Part shown: positions 14,940 through 21,500 of the stretch, piece by piece | Position numbering within the stretch: the stretch's first letter is position 1 | Layout of the letters: each line of letters opens with the position of its first letter | NCBI GenBank assembly: GCA_003533405.1 | Contig: DQDL01000025.1 | Location: 691-22,419 of the forward strand | DNA: 21,729 nucleotides | Source: Clostridiales bacterium | GTDB lineage: Bacteria > Bacillota > Clostridia > Oscillospirales > Oscillospiraceae | Direction: 5' to 3' | Notes under the pieces: model-generated | Database searches by the model: none | What the model saw: the letters and a program-made list of their open reading frames with translations, nothing else | What the model was told of the DNA's origin: nothing | Made by a program: the position numbers and the translations under genes

Positions 14940-16415
14940 TTATTTTACATAGATATATGCGGGCATGGACGGGACGGCTGTGTTGTCATCACGGTACTTG
15001 ATACCGACGACCGCATACCAGCAGTTTTTGTATATGCCGTTATCGACAAAATAATTTGTGGTAACGGTAGTAAGTGCCTCCATCTCGGAGATGTCGGCGG
15101 TAGTCTCTCCGTAGAAGATGAGATACTCGTCAACGCCCTTTATTGCGCTCCACTGAAGCTTGGTGGCCGTAGAGTCGCTGACATTCTTGAGGTTCTTCGC
15201 CTGCGGGAACAGCGGTGCTGCGGTGAAGGCAAAGGGTGCGGAGTCTGCATAGCTCGTTCTCGAGGACACGGCCACTATCTTGTAGAAGTAGTAGTACCCT
15301 GCGGTGGCGGTGGTATCGGTAAAGCTGTTGCTCTTTGTCTCGCCGATGAGCTTATAGGTGCCGTTCTGGTAGCCGGAGCGGTAGACCTTATAGCTTCCTG
15401 CGCCGCTGACCTTGTTCCACACGAAGATGGAGTTGCCGTTGGAGTTATTGCTGATCCCGTAGATGGGGGTGCCGTCATCGTCATAGCCGAGCACCTTGAA
15501 CGACGGCATTGCGCAGTCGCAGGTGCGGGAGACGACGCTGCTGAACGCAGAGTTGCCCTCGGGTGCAACTGCGGAGATGGCCTTCACCTTATAATAATAG
15601 GTATAGCCTGCATTTGCGGTGCTGTTGGTATATTTGGTGTTGCTCGTGGTGCAATATAGCTTGTAGGTGCCGTCCTTGGTTCCGCTGCGGTAGACCTCGT
15701 ACTTTGCTGCGCCCTCTACGGGGTTCCATGTGAGCACGACCTTGCCGGTCTCGGCATTGTTGGAGGCCTTGACAACGGGTGCTGCGACATCGCAGGTGCG
15801 GGCGGCAACATTACTGAATGCGGAGTTTGCCGAGGCCGTCCTCGATGCAAGGGCTATTACCTTATAATAATAAGTAACATTGGCCTTGGAGGTCGTGTTG
15901 GTGTAGCTGGTGGAGGTAGTGGTGTACTGCCTGACATACTCGCCGTCTCTTGCGGTCGCACGGTATATCTCGTACTTGGCTGCACCGTAAACAGCCTTCC
16001 ACTTGAGCGTGACCTTGCCGTCGGAGGCTCTGTTGCCTGCGGTGATGACGGGTGCTGCGCAGTCTGCGCAGTGGGTGACGATCTCGCTCGTGATGATCTC
16101 AGCGCCGTCAGCGTCAAGTGCCTTGACCTTGTAGTGGTACCAATAGCCTGCGTATGCGCTGGTATTGGTGTAGCTGAGCCTAGTCGTTGTGTAGAACAGC
16201 TTGTACTCGCCGGTCTTAGTCCCGCTGCGGTACACCTCGTACTTTGCAGCGCCGTCAACGGCTGCCCAAGTCAGGACGACCTTGCCGCTGGCGGGATCGT
16301 TGCTCGCCGTTACCTCGATAGCGGGCGCTGCGGGCTCATTGTCAGCAAATGCGACGGGAGCCATCAGCGAAAGCACTATCATGACCGCCAAAAGCATGCT
16401 TAACAGTCTTTTCAT
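14940..16415 (-). CDS. Secreted protein with about five FN3-like repeats (copy 2)
   Basis: 491 residues with AGGAG before the ATG. The signal peptide (MKRLLSMLLAVMIVLSLMAPVAFA) leads straight into repeat 1 (PAIEVTASNDPASGKVVLTWAAVDGAAKYEVYRSGTKTGEYKL) without the Pro-rich linker of copy 1. Repeats 2 and 3 are nearly identical to those of copy 1. Repeat 4 has an insertion (LGYDDDGTPIYGISNNSNGN), and repeat 5 is quite different apart from a shared framework (KLQWSAIKGVDEYLIFYG). The same boundary cysteines appear as CADC, TCDV and TCDC. Function is unknown; a role in surface contact or as a secreted scaffold is an inference. No wall anchor is seen. Confidence 0.85.
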   Translation of the reverse strand: MKRLLSMLLAVMIVLSLMAPVAFADNEPAAPAIEVTASNDPASGKVVLTWAAVDGAAKYEVYRSGTKTGEYKLFYTTTRLSYTNTSAYAGYWYHYKVKALDADGAEIITSEIVTHCADCAAPVITAGNRASDGKVTLKWKAVYGAAKYEIYRATARDGEYVRQYTTTSTSYTNTTSKANVTYYYKVIALASRTASANSAFSNVAARTCDVAAPVVKASNNAETGKVVLTWNPVEGAAKYEVYRSGTKDGTYKLYCTTSNTKYTNSTANAGYTYYYKVKAISAVAPEGNSAFSSVVSRTCDCAMPSFKVLGYDDDGTPIYGISNNSNGNSIFVWNKVSGAGSYKVYRSGYQNGTYKLIGETKSNSFTDTTATAGYYYFYKIVAVSSRTSYADSAPFAFTAAPLFPQAKNLKNVSDSTATKLQWSAIKGVDEYLIFYGETTADISEMEALTTVTTNYFVDNGIYKNCWYAVVGIKYRDDNTAVPSMPAYIYVK

Positions 16416-16449
16416 TGTTTATCTCCTATCTTCAGGTTTTTTCTCTCTC

Positions 16450-16478
16450 ATTTTAAGCCATTTGTGTTCTTTAGGCAA
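16450..16478 (-). promoter_or_regulatory. SigA-type promoter of FN3 copy 2
   Basis: Minus strand TTGCCT, 17 bases, TAAAAT (-10 at 16450-16455, -35 at 16473-16478). It stands back to back with the perR promoter. Confidence 0.7.
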
Positions 16479-16506
16479 GAAAAAATAAAAATTTTTCAAA
16501 AAGGGC

Positions 16507-16535
16507 TTTACAAATAAAAAAGTGTGTGCTATATT
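16507..16535 (+). promoter_or_regulatory. SigA-type promoter of perR-rubrerythrin
   Basis: TTTACA, 17 bases, TATATT (-35 at 16507-16512, -10 at 16530-16535). The start point near 16542 lies within a Fur/PerR-like box. Confidence 0.75.
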
Positions 16536-16538
16536 ATC

Positions 16539-16557
16539 AGTAACGATAATCATTACT
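16539..16557. promoter_or_regulatory. Fur/PerR-type operator
   Basis: AGTAACGATAATCATTACT is an imperfect 19-base palindrome containing the GATAATCATTA core of Fur-family boxes. It covers the predicted start point of perR, so self-repression is the natural reading. Confidence 0.7.
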
Positions 16558-16571
16558 AAGAGGTGAGCAAA

Positions 16572-16958
16572 ATGCAGGCACGGCGGACAAGTAAAAAACG
16601 CTCGGCGATATACGAGGCGCTGTGCAATACCACCGCTCATCCCTCGGCCGAGCAGATATACACGCAGCTCAAGCCGGAGATACCCGATCTCAGCCTCGGC
16701 ACGGTGTACAGAAACCTCAATGTGCTGATGCAGGACGGGCTTATCATCACCGTAGGCAATGTCAACGGTGAGGAGCGCTATGATGCCAACACCTCCGACC
16801 ATTCCCACTTTGTCTGCACAAAATGCGGCAGGGTCGACGATGTTTTTCTTGATTTATCGATAGATAAAAGGTATCCTGATGTTGAGGAGTTGACGGGCGG
16901 AAAGGTCAAGGGACACTCCCTGAGCTACTTCGGTCTGTGCAAAAAATGTTGTGAGTAA
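16572..16958 (+). CDS. perR: Peroxide-responsive repressor PerR (Fur family)
   Basis: 128 residues from the ATG at 16572, preferred over the in-frame GTG at 16563 because GAGG then sits 8 bases away. A winged helix (about 5-70, with DLSLGTVYRNLNVLMQDGLI) is followed by the metal-binding dimer domain. All five regulatory metal ligands of Bacillus PerR are present at a constant offset of 14: H23, D71, H77, H79 and D90 (H37, D85, H91, H93, D104). The structural zinc cysteines are C82/C85 and C123/C126. This pattern, and reverse rubrerythrin next door, support PerR over Fur or Zur. It senses H2O2 by metal-catalysed histidine oxidation and derepresses peroxide defence. Confidence 0.88.
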   Translation: MQARRTSKKRSAIYEALCNTTAHPSAEQIYTQLKPEIPDLSLGTVYRNLNVLMQDGLIITVGNVNGEERYDANTSDHSHFVCTKCGRVDDVFLDLSIDKRYPDVEELTGGKVKGHSLSYFGLCKKCCE

Positions 16959-17009
16959 GGGCTGTTGCCTTACTAAATATAAAAATTATTTTTATTGGAG
17001 GATATTATT

Positions 17010-17579
17010 ATGAAGAAATGGGTATGCCCCGTATGCGGCTATGTTCACGAAGGCGACACTCCCCCCGAGTTCTGCCCCCAGTGCAAGGTTCCCGGCAGCA
17101 AGTTCACGCTGCAGGCTGACGACAAGACTTGGGCAGCCGAGCATGTTGTAGGTGTCGGCAAGCAGTTCGGCGCAGATGTCCCCGCCGAGGTTCAGGAGGA
17201 GATCATCAGCGGTCTGCGTGCAAACTTTGAGGGCGAGTGCTCCGAGGTCGGTATGTATCTGGCAATGGGTCGTGTTGCTGCCCGTGAGGGTTATCCCGAG
17301 ATAGCTCTTTACTGGGAGAAGGCAGCACTTGAGGAAGCAGAGCACGCAGCAAAGTTTGCTGAGCTCCTCGGCGAGATCATCACCGATTCCACCAAGAAGA
17401 ATCTCCAGATGCGTGTCGATGCCGAGAACGGTGCGACCGCCGGTAAATTCGAGCTTGCAAAGCTCGCAAAGCAGTACAATCTCGACGCTATCCATGATAC
17501 CGTCCACGAGATGGCCCGTGACGAAGCCCGCCACGGCAAGGCTTTCGAGGGCCTGCTGAATCGCTACTTCGGCAAGTAA
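17010..17579 (+). CDS. Reverse rubrerythrin (NADH peroxidase type)
   Basis: 189 residues from the ATG at 17010 (MKKWVCPVCGY), with GGAGG 8 bases upstream. An N-terminal rubredoxin-like iron site (C6-x2-C9 and C22-x2-C25) precedes the four-helix diiron domain, which is the reversed order that defines this type. Diiron ligands can be seen in FEGECSEVGMYLAM, ALEEAEHAAKFAELL, and TVHEMARDEARHGKAF. It reduces H2O2, and in Clostridium also O2, with electrons from NAD(P)H via a partner reductase. It follows perR by 51 bases with no clear promoter between, so both are probably one PerR-controlled unit. A weak stem with AGTAAGG/CCTTACT arms overlaps the perR stop. Confidence 0.92.
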   Translation: MKKWVCPVCGYVHEGDTPPEFCPQCKVPGSKFTLQADDKTWAAEHVVGVGKQFGADVPAEVQEEIISGLRANFEGECSEVGMYLAMGRVAAREGYPEIALYWEKAALEEAEHAAKFAELLGEIITDSTKKNLQMRVDAENGATAGKFELAKLAKQYNLDAIHDTVHEMARDEARHGKAFEGLLNRYFGK

Positions 17580-17591
17580 TCAAATAACAGC

Positions 17592-17626
17592 AAAACAGCG
17601 AGTGGAAAAACCACTCGCTGTTTTTT
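17592..17626 (+). terminator. Terminator after reverse rubrerythrin
   Basis: AAACAGCGAGTGG, loop AAAAA, CCACTCGCTGTTTTTT (arms to 17605 and from 17611), with a strong T-run on the plus strand. Confidence 0.92.
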
Positions 17627-17635
17627 GAATACAAA

Positions 17636-17673
17636 CAAAAAAGCAGTCTGTCTTGCCGGTGACAGGCTGCTTT
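17636..17673 (-). terminator. Terminator of the candidate small RNA
   Basis: Minus strand AAAGCAGCCTGTC, loop of eight, GACAGACTGCTTT with one G-U pair, then TTTTTT (17637-17642 as A on the plus strand). Confidence 0.82.
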
Positions 17674-17754
17674 CTTGCTCTTTTTACAAAATAAATATGT
17701 GGGGGATTGGGGGGGGAAATGCATAAAGTTCGCTGCTGTGCCGTCAGCAGCTTT
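17636..17754 (-). ncRNA. Candidate small RNA with C-rich tracts, about 120 nt
   Basis: On the minus strand a strong promoter (17761-17789) is followed, within a few bases of the predicted start, by a hairpin GCTGCTG/CAGCAGC (17732-17751). Next comes an unpaired region with eight C and then five C (17709-17716, 17701-17705), an A/U-rich stretch, and an intrinsic terminator with 13-pair arms (17640-17652, 17661-17673) and a six-T run. No start codon with a ribosome site is present, and the frame from the ATG at 17724 has no stop before the terminator. I do not recognise the family. C-rich single-stranded loops in Firmicutes small RNAs (RsaE/RoxS type) pair with Shine-Dalgarno sequences, which is a possible mode here. 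Confidence 0.65.
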
Positions 17755-17760
17755 GTGTTT

Positions 17761-17789
17761 ATAATAGCATCTTCGTTTTTTAAAGTCAA
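17761..17789 (-). promoter_or_regulatory. SigA-type promoter of the candidate small RNA
   Basis: Minus strand TTGACT, 17 bases, TATTAT, with TG one base before the -10 (extended -10). -10 at 17761-17766, -35 at 17784-17789. It is among the best promoter matches in the window and has no protein gene behind it. Confidence 0.78.
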
Positions 17790-17882
17790 CGCTTTTGATT
17801 ATTAAATTTAAATAAAATTCATTTATTTTAGTTATTTTATATGCGTTAGTTGCAAAACGGCAACAAAATTTGATGCAGGTAT

Positions 17883-17910
17883 TTGCTTTTGGCAGTTTTT
17901 ATGCTAAGAT
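17883..17910 (+). promoter_or_regulatory. Promoter of the SUFU-domain gene
   Basis: TTGCTT, 16 bases, TAAGAT with TG before the -10 (-35 at 17883-17888, -10 at 17905-17910), about 25 bases before the ribosome site. Confidence 0.6.
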
Positions 17911-17939
17911 ATCAAAAGATAACGAAAGGTGGGCATGAT

Positions 17940-18542
17940 ATGAACCAAAAGGAAATGGACACTCTCATAAAGCATTATGACACTTACTTCAAGCAGAACG
18001 ACTGCCGGGTGCTGCATCCGGTGGTCATGGAGCCGCACATTGATGCGCTGCTGTACGCTCCGAACGAGGCATACCCCTTCTGGAAGCTGGTCACCGCAGG
18101 CGCAAGCGACTACAAGATGAACGCTCCCAAGGGTGCGCTCGGCAACCGCAACGAATACATGATGTTCATCGATGCAAGCGAGGACATGGACGACCAAGAG
18201 ACCGCCAACTGGTACTTTGCCCAGCTTATGGAGGTGGCGCTCTACCCGAAATCGTTCAACTGCTTTATCACCTACGGGCACAGTATCGAGTGGCCTGCCG
18301 AGGATGGCGAGGAGATGGTCGGCGCTTACCTCGAAATGCCGCAGGTCATCGATGATGTCGGCGTGCTGCGCTGCAAGCTCGGTATGCTCAAGACCGCCGT
18401 GTGCTTGCAGGTCGTGCTGCTGAACCGTGCCGAGGTCGACAGGCTCGTAGAGATAGGCCCCGAGCAGTTCAGCTACTTCCTCTACCCCGACGACGGCGAC
18501 CTCCATTTTATCTGCGAGAGAAAAAGAAGCGACAAGTTTTAA
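17940..18542 (+). CDS. Suppressor-of-fused (SUFU) domain protein
   Basis: 200 residues from the ATG at 17940 (MNQKEMDTL), chosen because AAAGGTGG precedes it; a longer frame begins inside the promoter. The bacterial SUFU domain fills the protein: PFWKLVTAGASDYKMNAPKGALGNRNEYMMFIDASEDM, ETANWYFAQLMEVALYPKSFNCFITYGHSIEW, and a C-terminal AEVDRLVEIGPEQFSYFLYPDD. No signal peptide or membrane segment, so it is cytoplasmic. In bacteria SUFU proteins are frequent immunity proteins beside polymorphic toxins, but others stand alone with unknown role. Here no toxin gene is next to it; it forms a one-gene unit ending in a terminator shared with the NlpC/P60 gene. Confidence 0.88.
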   Translation: MNQKEMDTLIKHYDTYFKQNDCRVLHPVVMEPHIDALLYAPNEAYPFWKLVTAGASDYKMNAPKGALGNRNEYMMFIDASEDMDDQETANWYFAQLMEVALYPKSFNCFITYGHSIEWPAEDGEEMVGAYLEMPQVIDDVGVLRCKLGMLKTAVCLQVVLLNRAEVDRLVEIGPEQFSYFLYPDDGDLHFICERKRSDKF

Positions 18543-18544
18543 TT

Positions 18545-18581
18545 AAAAAGCCCGTGAGTTTTAAACTCACGGGCAATTTTT
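18545..18581. terminator. Bidirectional terminator between the SUFU and NlpC/P60 genes
   Basis: GCCCGTGAGTT, loop TTA, AACTCACGGGC (18550-18574) with A- and T-runs on both sides, serving both convergent genes. Confidence 0.92.
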
Positions 18582-18585
18582 CTAA

Positions 18586-20118
18586 CTATATAATTCTTCT
18601 TGCGCCGGTGTAGTGCTCGGCGTAGTAGTAAGAGTCGAGATCGGTGATTATGACCTGTCCCTTGCCGGAGGAGGCGTGGATGAACTGGCCGTCGCCGATA
18701 TACATTCCGACATGGCCGATGGGGTCGACATTATCGGAGAAGTACACGAGGTCGCCCGGCTGGAGGTCTGCCTTATCGACTGGCGTACCGTCGGTTCTGT
18801 ACTGACTGCCCGCTCCACGCTGGAGCTTGTAGCCGTACTGGCCGTAGACATAGTAGACAAGACCCGAGCAGTCAAAGCCCTTGGGCGATGCACCGCCGTA
18901 GACATAGGGTACACCGAGGTACTGCTTTGCAGTGGCGACTATCTGTCTGCCGAGCTCCGTGCCGGAGCCGCCGTCGGTCTTATCGCTCTTTAGCTTTATA
19001 TAATCTGCGGACATGTAGCCCTTTGTTCCGTTGATGGTGACAGCGTACCAGCTGCCGGTCTTGCCGGTTATCTTAACCTCCGTTCCCCTGTCGTAGTAGC
19101 CGAGGGTCGCATATTCGGTGGATGGGCCTCTTCTCAGGCGCACGGAGTCGCCGTTTACATAGCCTGCTGCGTCCATAGTATCCTTGGGTGCGGGGACGGA
19201 GTTGGATGTGCCGAGTGAAATGCCTGTCTTGTACATGTAGCCGTACTTGCCGTTGACGGTGATCTCGTACCAGCTGCCATACATACCTGTTATCGTGGCC
19301 TTTGCGCCGCTGTTTACGGTTTTGACTACGCCGAAGCTCGTGCTCGGTCCCATTCTGAGGTTGGAGCCGTTATCCTTGACGGTGCCGGTTTTGGAGTTGG
19401 AGTAGGTCGTTGTGGGAACAAGGCGCATATAGTCGCCGCTGACATAGCCGGTCTTGCCGTTGTAGCTTACCTTGTACCAACCGTTGTTCGAGCCGGTGAT
19501 GGTCATTTTCGTACCCTTGGCATAGGTGCCGACGATGGAGTAGCTCGTGCCTGCACCCTTGCGCATGCGAACATCCGAGCCTGTTATCATGCCGGTGTAC
19601 TTGGTCGTAGAGCTTGTACTGCTGCTCGTGCTGCCGGACTTGGCCGTTACCGAAAGAGTCATGTAGTCGCCGCTGACATAGCCGGTCCTGCCGTTATATT
19701 TTACGGCGTACCAGTTGCCCTTTGCACCGGTGACGGTCATCTTTGTACCCTTGTCGTATGTGCCGATGATGGAATAGCTCGTGCCTGCGCCCTTGCGCAT
19801 GCGCACATCCGAGCCGGTTATCGTGCCGGTGCCGAAGCTGCCGCTCACGCTGCTGTCGCTCTTTAGATAATCCTTTGACGCATAGCCGATGGTGTTGTTA
19901 TACATCACCTTGCTCCAGCCGTTGGAGGTGGAAATAACAATCACCTCTGCACCCTTGGGCATGGTCATTAGGATATTTGCGCTCGTACCGGCGCTCTTTC
20001 GCAGGTTGAGCGCACTCGTGGTATAAGCGCCGAGCGTTTTATCCGCAGCGGCAGGTATAATGAGCAGCGATATACACATTATTGCCGCAAGCGCTATGCT
20101 TATCAGTCGTTTTTTCAT
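18586..20118 (-). CDS. Secreted SH3b-repeat NlpC/P60 peptidoglycan hydrolase
   Basis: 510 residues from the ATG at 20116-20118, with GGAG 8 bases upstream (an in-frame GTG at 20127 would fall too close to it). Signal peptide (MKKRLISIALAAIMCISLLIIPAAA), then five bacterial SH3 domains, each starting with LNLRKSAGTS, VRMRKGAGTS (twice), LRMGPSTS or VRLRRGPSTE, joined by Ser/Thr-rich linkers, then a C-terminal NlpC/P60 domain from about residue 395. The catalytic set is complete: C417 in GFDCSGL, H469 in GHVGMY and H481 in FIHASS. These enzymes cut gamma-D-Glu-diaminopimelate bonds in stem peptides, with SH3b repeats binding the wall. SH3b domains 2 and 3 are nearly identical. Strong promoter with possible regulatory boxes. 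Confidence 0.93.
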   Translation of the reverse strand: MKKRLISIALAAIMCISLLIIPAAADKTLGAYTTSALNLRKSAGTSANILMTMPKGAEVIVISTSNGWSKVMYNNTIGYASKDYLKSDSSVSGSFGTGTITGSDVRMRKGAGTSYSIIGTYDKGTKMTVTGAKGNWYAVKYNGRTGYVSGDYMTLSVTAKSGSTSSSTSSTTKYTGMITGSDVRMRKGAGTSYSIVGTYAKGTKMTITGSNNGWYKVSYNGKTGYVSGDYMRLVPTTTYSNSKTGTVKDNGSNLRMGPSTSFGVVKTVNSGAKATITGMYGSWYEITVNGKYGYMYKTGISLGTSNSVPAPKDTMDAAGYVNGDSVRLRRGPSTEYATLGYYDRGTEVKITGKTGSWYAVTINGTKGYMSADYIKLKSDKTDGGSGTELGRQIVATAKQYLGVPYVYGGASPKGFDCSGLVYYVYGQYGYKLQRGAGSQYRTDGTPVDKADLQPGDLVYFSDNVDPIGHVGMYIGDGQFIHASSGKGQVIITDLDSYYYAEHYTGARRII

Positions 20119-20133
20119 TCTTGTCACTCCGTG

Positions 20134-20168
20134 TTTGATTACAGCCAGTAAAATAGTCAGTAATCAAA
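20134..20168. repeat. Inverted repeat at the start point of the NlpC/P60 gene
   Basis: TTTGATTAC (20134-20142) and GTAATCAAA (20160-20168), exact over 9 bases with a 17-base centre. It covers the predicted start point and touches the -10, so it may be an operator or a 5' leader hairpin. Confidence 0.6.
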
Positions 20169-20196
20169 TTGTAACACATGGTGAACATTATGTCAA
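20168..20196 (-). promoter_or_regulatory. Strong SigA promoter of the NlpC/P60 gene
   Basis: Minus strand TTGACA, 17 bases, TACAAT, with TG before the -10 (-10 at 20168-20173, -35 at 20191-20196). Its spacer holds TGTTCA-N5-TGTTAC, one base away from the WalR box pattern. Confidence 0.85.
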
Positions 20197-20318
20197 CACT
20201 TGAGGGGGTTTGAGCCGTCGAAGCCTGTAAAAATTCTGTGAACTGTGTTAAAAGCGGTCAAAGGCAATATATTGTGGTCGAGGCGAATTTAAACAAATAG
20301 TTATTGTATATTTTACAG

Positions 20319-20347
20319 TTTTCTTTTGGCGTTTTATATGGTATACT
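20319..20347 (+). promoter_or_regulatory. Extended -10 promoter of the ApbE gene
   Basis: TGGTATACT at 20339-20347 with a poor -35 (TTTTCT at 20319-20324). The AGGAGG at 20348-20353 lies at the predicted start point and too far from the ATG to serve as ribosome site; AAGGA at about 20367 is the more likely one. Confidence 0.5.
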
Positions 20348-20380
20348 AGGAGGAAACCAGCCTATAAGGAACTAAGATAA

Positions 20381-21430
20381 ATGAAAAACAAGCTTTTTAA
20401 AAAGGTCATAGCCCTGACCGTGTGCCTTGCAATGCTTATTCCGCTGTGTGCCTGCGGTGATACCAAGGAGCAAAAGCAGGTCTTTGCGATGGACACCGTC
20501 ATGACGCTCACGGCCTACGGTAAGAACGCAAAGTCCGGCCTTGACGCTGCGACGGGCGTTATAAATTCGCTCAACACCCTGCTCGACCCCGAGGTCGAAA
20601 ACAGTGCGGCGTATCTGCTGAACCACGCCGACGGACAGAATGTCATCGTCACCCCGCAGGTGGCGGAGATACTCAATACCGCACTCAAGGTCTGCAAGCA
20701 ATCGGGCGGTGCGCTGGATCTGTCGGTCTACCCTCTCTACCTTGCGTGGGGCGAGTTTGACTCGGAAAAGGGCATCATTCCCTCGGGCAAGGAGATAAAG
20801 GAGCTTTTGAAGAATGTCCGCTTCTCGGAAACGAGCATCACAGAGTTCAGCGGCGAATCGAACTATTCCGTCAGAATGCCGGCAGGCACGCAGATAAGCT
20901 TCGGTGCTGCGGCAAAGGGCTGCGCATCGGATAGGGCGATCGAAGCCATGCGCAATGCCGGTGTCGAAAGCGGCATCGTCTCGCTCGGCGGCAATGTCCA
21001 GACCCTCGGCCTTAAGCCGGACGGCTCAAAGTGGACGGTCGCAGTCGAGGATCCCAACGACACGGGCTCGTATGTCGGCACGCTCAAGGTCGGCGAGACG
21101 GCGGTCGTCACGAGCGGCAACTACCAGCGCTACTTTATCGGCAGCGACGGCGTTAAGTATCACCACCTCATAGACCCCGGCACCGGCAAGCCCGCAAACA
21201 ACGGCCTTGTCTCCGTTACGGTCGTGTGTGAGGACGGCACGATGGCCGACTGCCTGTCGACGGCGATGTTCGTTCTCGGCCTGAACGGTGCGCTCAACTA
21301 CTGGCGCAACTATGGCGGCTTTGACATGGTCATGATAACCGAGGACAACGAGGTCATCTGCACAAGCGGCCTTGTTGAGGTGTTTGAGCTTACAAACACC
21401 AAGGACTACACTTCGAGATTTACCGAGTAA
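20381..21430 (+). CDS. apbE: FAD:protein FMN transferase (ApbE), lipoprotein
   Basis: 349 residues. The N-terminus is a lipoprotein signal with lipobox LCAC (lipidated C25), placing the enzyme outside the membrane. It attaches FMN from FAD to a threonine of target proteins such as NqrB/RnfG-type subunits or extracellular flavoproteins. Signatures: FAMDTVMTLTAYG, SGGALDLSVYPLYLAWG, ISFGAAAKGCASDRAIEAM, GIVSLGGNVQTLG, TSGNYQRYFIGSDGVKYHHLIDPGTGKPA, and DGTMADCLSTAMFVLG with the Mg2+-binding Asp. No Rnf, Nqr or FMN-binding protein is in view, so the target is unknown. The ribosome site AAGGA is spaced about 10 from the ATG. Confidence 0.95.
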   Translation: MKNKLFKKVIALTVCLAMLIPLCACGDTKEQKQVFAMDTVMTLTAYGKNAKSGLDAATGVINSLNTLLDPEVENSAAYLLNHADGQNVIVTPQVAEILNTALKVCKQSGGALDLSVYPLYLAWGEFDSEKGIIPSGKEIKELLKNVRFSETSITEFSGESNYSVRMPAGTQISFGAAAKGCASDRAIEAMRNAGVESGIVSLGGNVQTLGLKPDGSKWTVAVEDPNDTGSYVGTLKVGETAVVTSGNYQRYFIGSDGVKYHHLIDPGTGKPANNGLVSVTVVCEDGTMADCLSTAMFVLGLNGALNYWRNYGGFDMVMITEDNEVICTSGLVEVFELTNTKDYTSRFTE

Positions 21431-21446
21431 GGTTAACATAATTTAA

Positions 21447-21477
21447 GCCACCGTATCATCATATCCGATACGGTGGC
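21447..21477 (+). terminator. Probable terminator after apbE
   Basis: GCCACCGTATC (21447-21457) and GATACGGTGGC (21467-21477), 11 exact pairs with a nine-base loop. It is followed by GCATTATTAG rather than a T-run, so termination may be weak and recG could be read through. Confidence 0.5.
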
Positions 21478-21500
21478 GCATTATTAGAGGATTAAATTTC

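Larger units (their letters stand above)
13257..16415 (-). repeat. Tandem gene duplication of FN3-repeat genes
   Basis: The two neighbouring genes match along most of their length in both protein and DNA, closest in repeats 1-3. For example, KWKAVYG..KY.IYRATARDGEYVRQYTTTSTSYTNTTSKANVTYYYK is shared almost exactly. The main differences are a Pro-rich linker found only in copy 1 and divergent last repeats. Each copy keeps its own promoter. Confidence 0.88.

Noticed and set aside
14832..15659. Plus-strand frame of 275 codons opposite the second FN3 gene
   Set aside because: Begins over a terminator and promoter of the opposite strand and mirrors the repeat-rich gene; no ribosome site.
16954..16974. 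AGTAAGG/CCTTACT stem after perR as a terminator
   Set aside because: Only seven pairs, no T-run, and the ribosome site of rubrerythrin follows closely; more likely the operon continues.
17488..17789. Minus-strand frames across the rubrerythrin end and the candidate small RNA
   Set aside because: They run through two terminators, lack ribosome sites, and the one starting at 17724 has no stop before the RNA's terminator.
20348..20353. AGGAGG as the ribosome site of apbE
   Set aside because: It is about 27 bases from the ATG and sits at the predicted transcription start; AAGGA nearer the ATG fits better.
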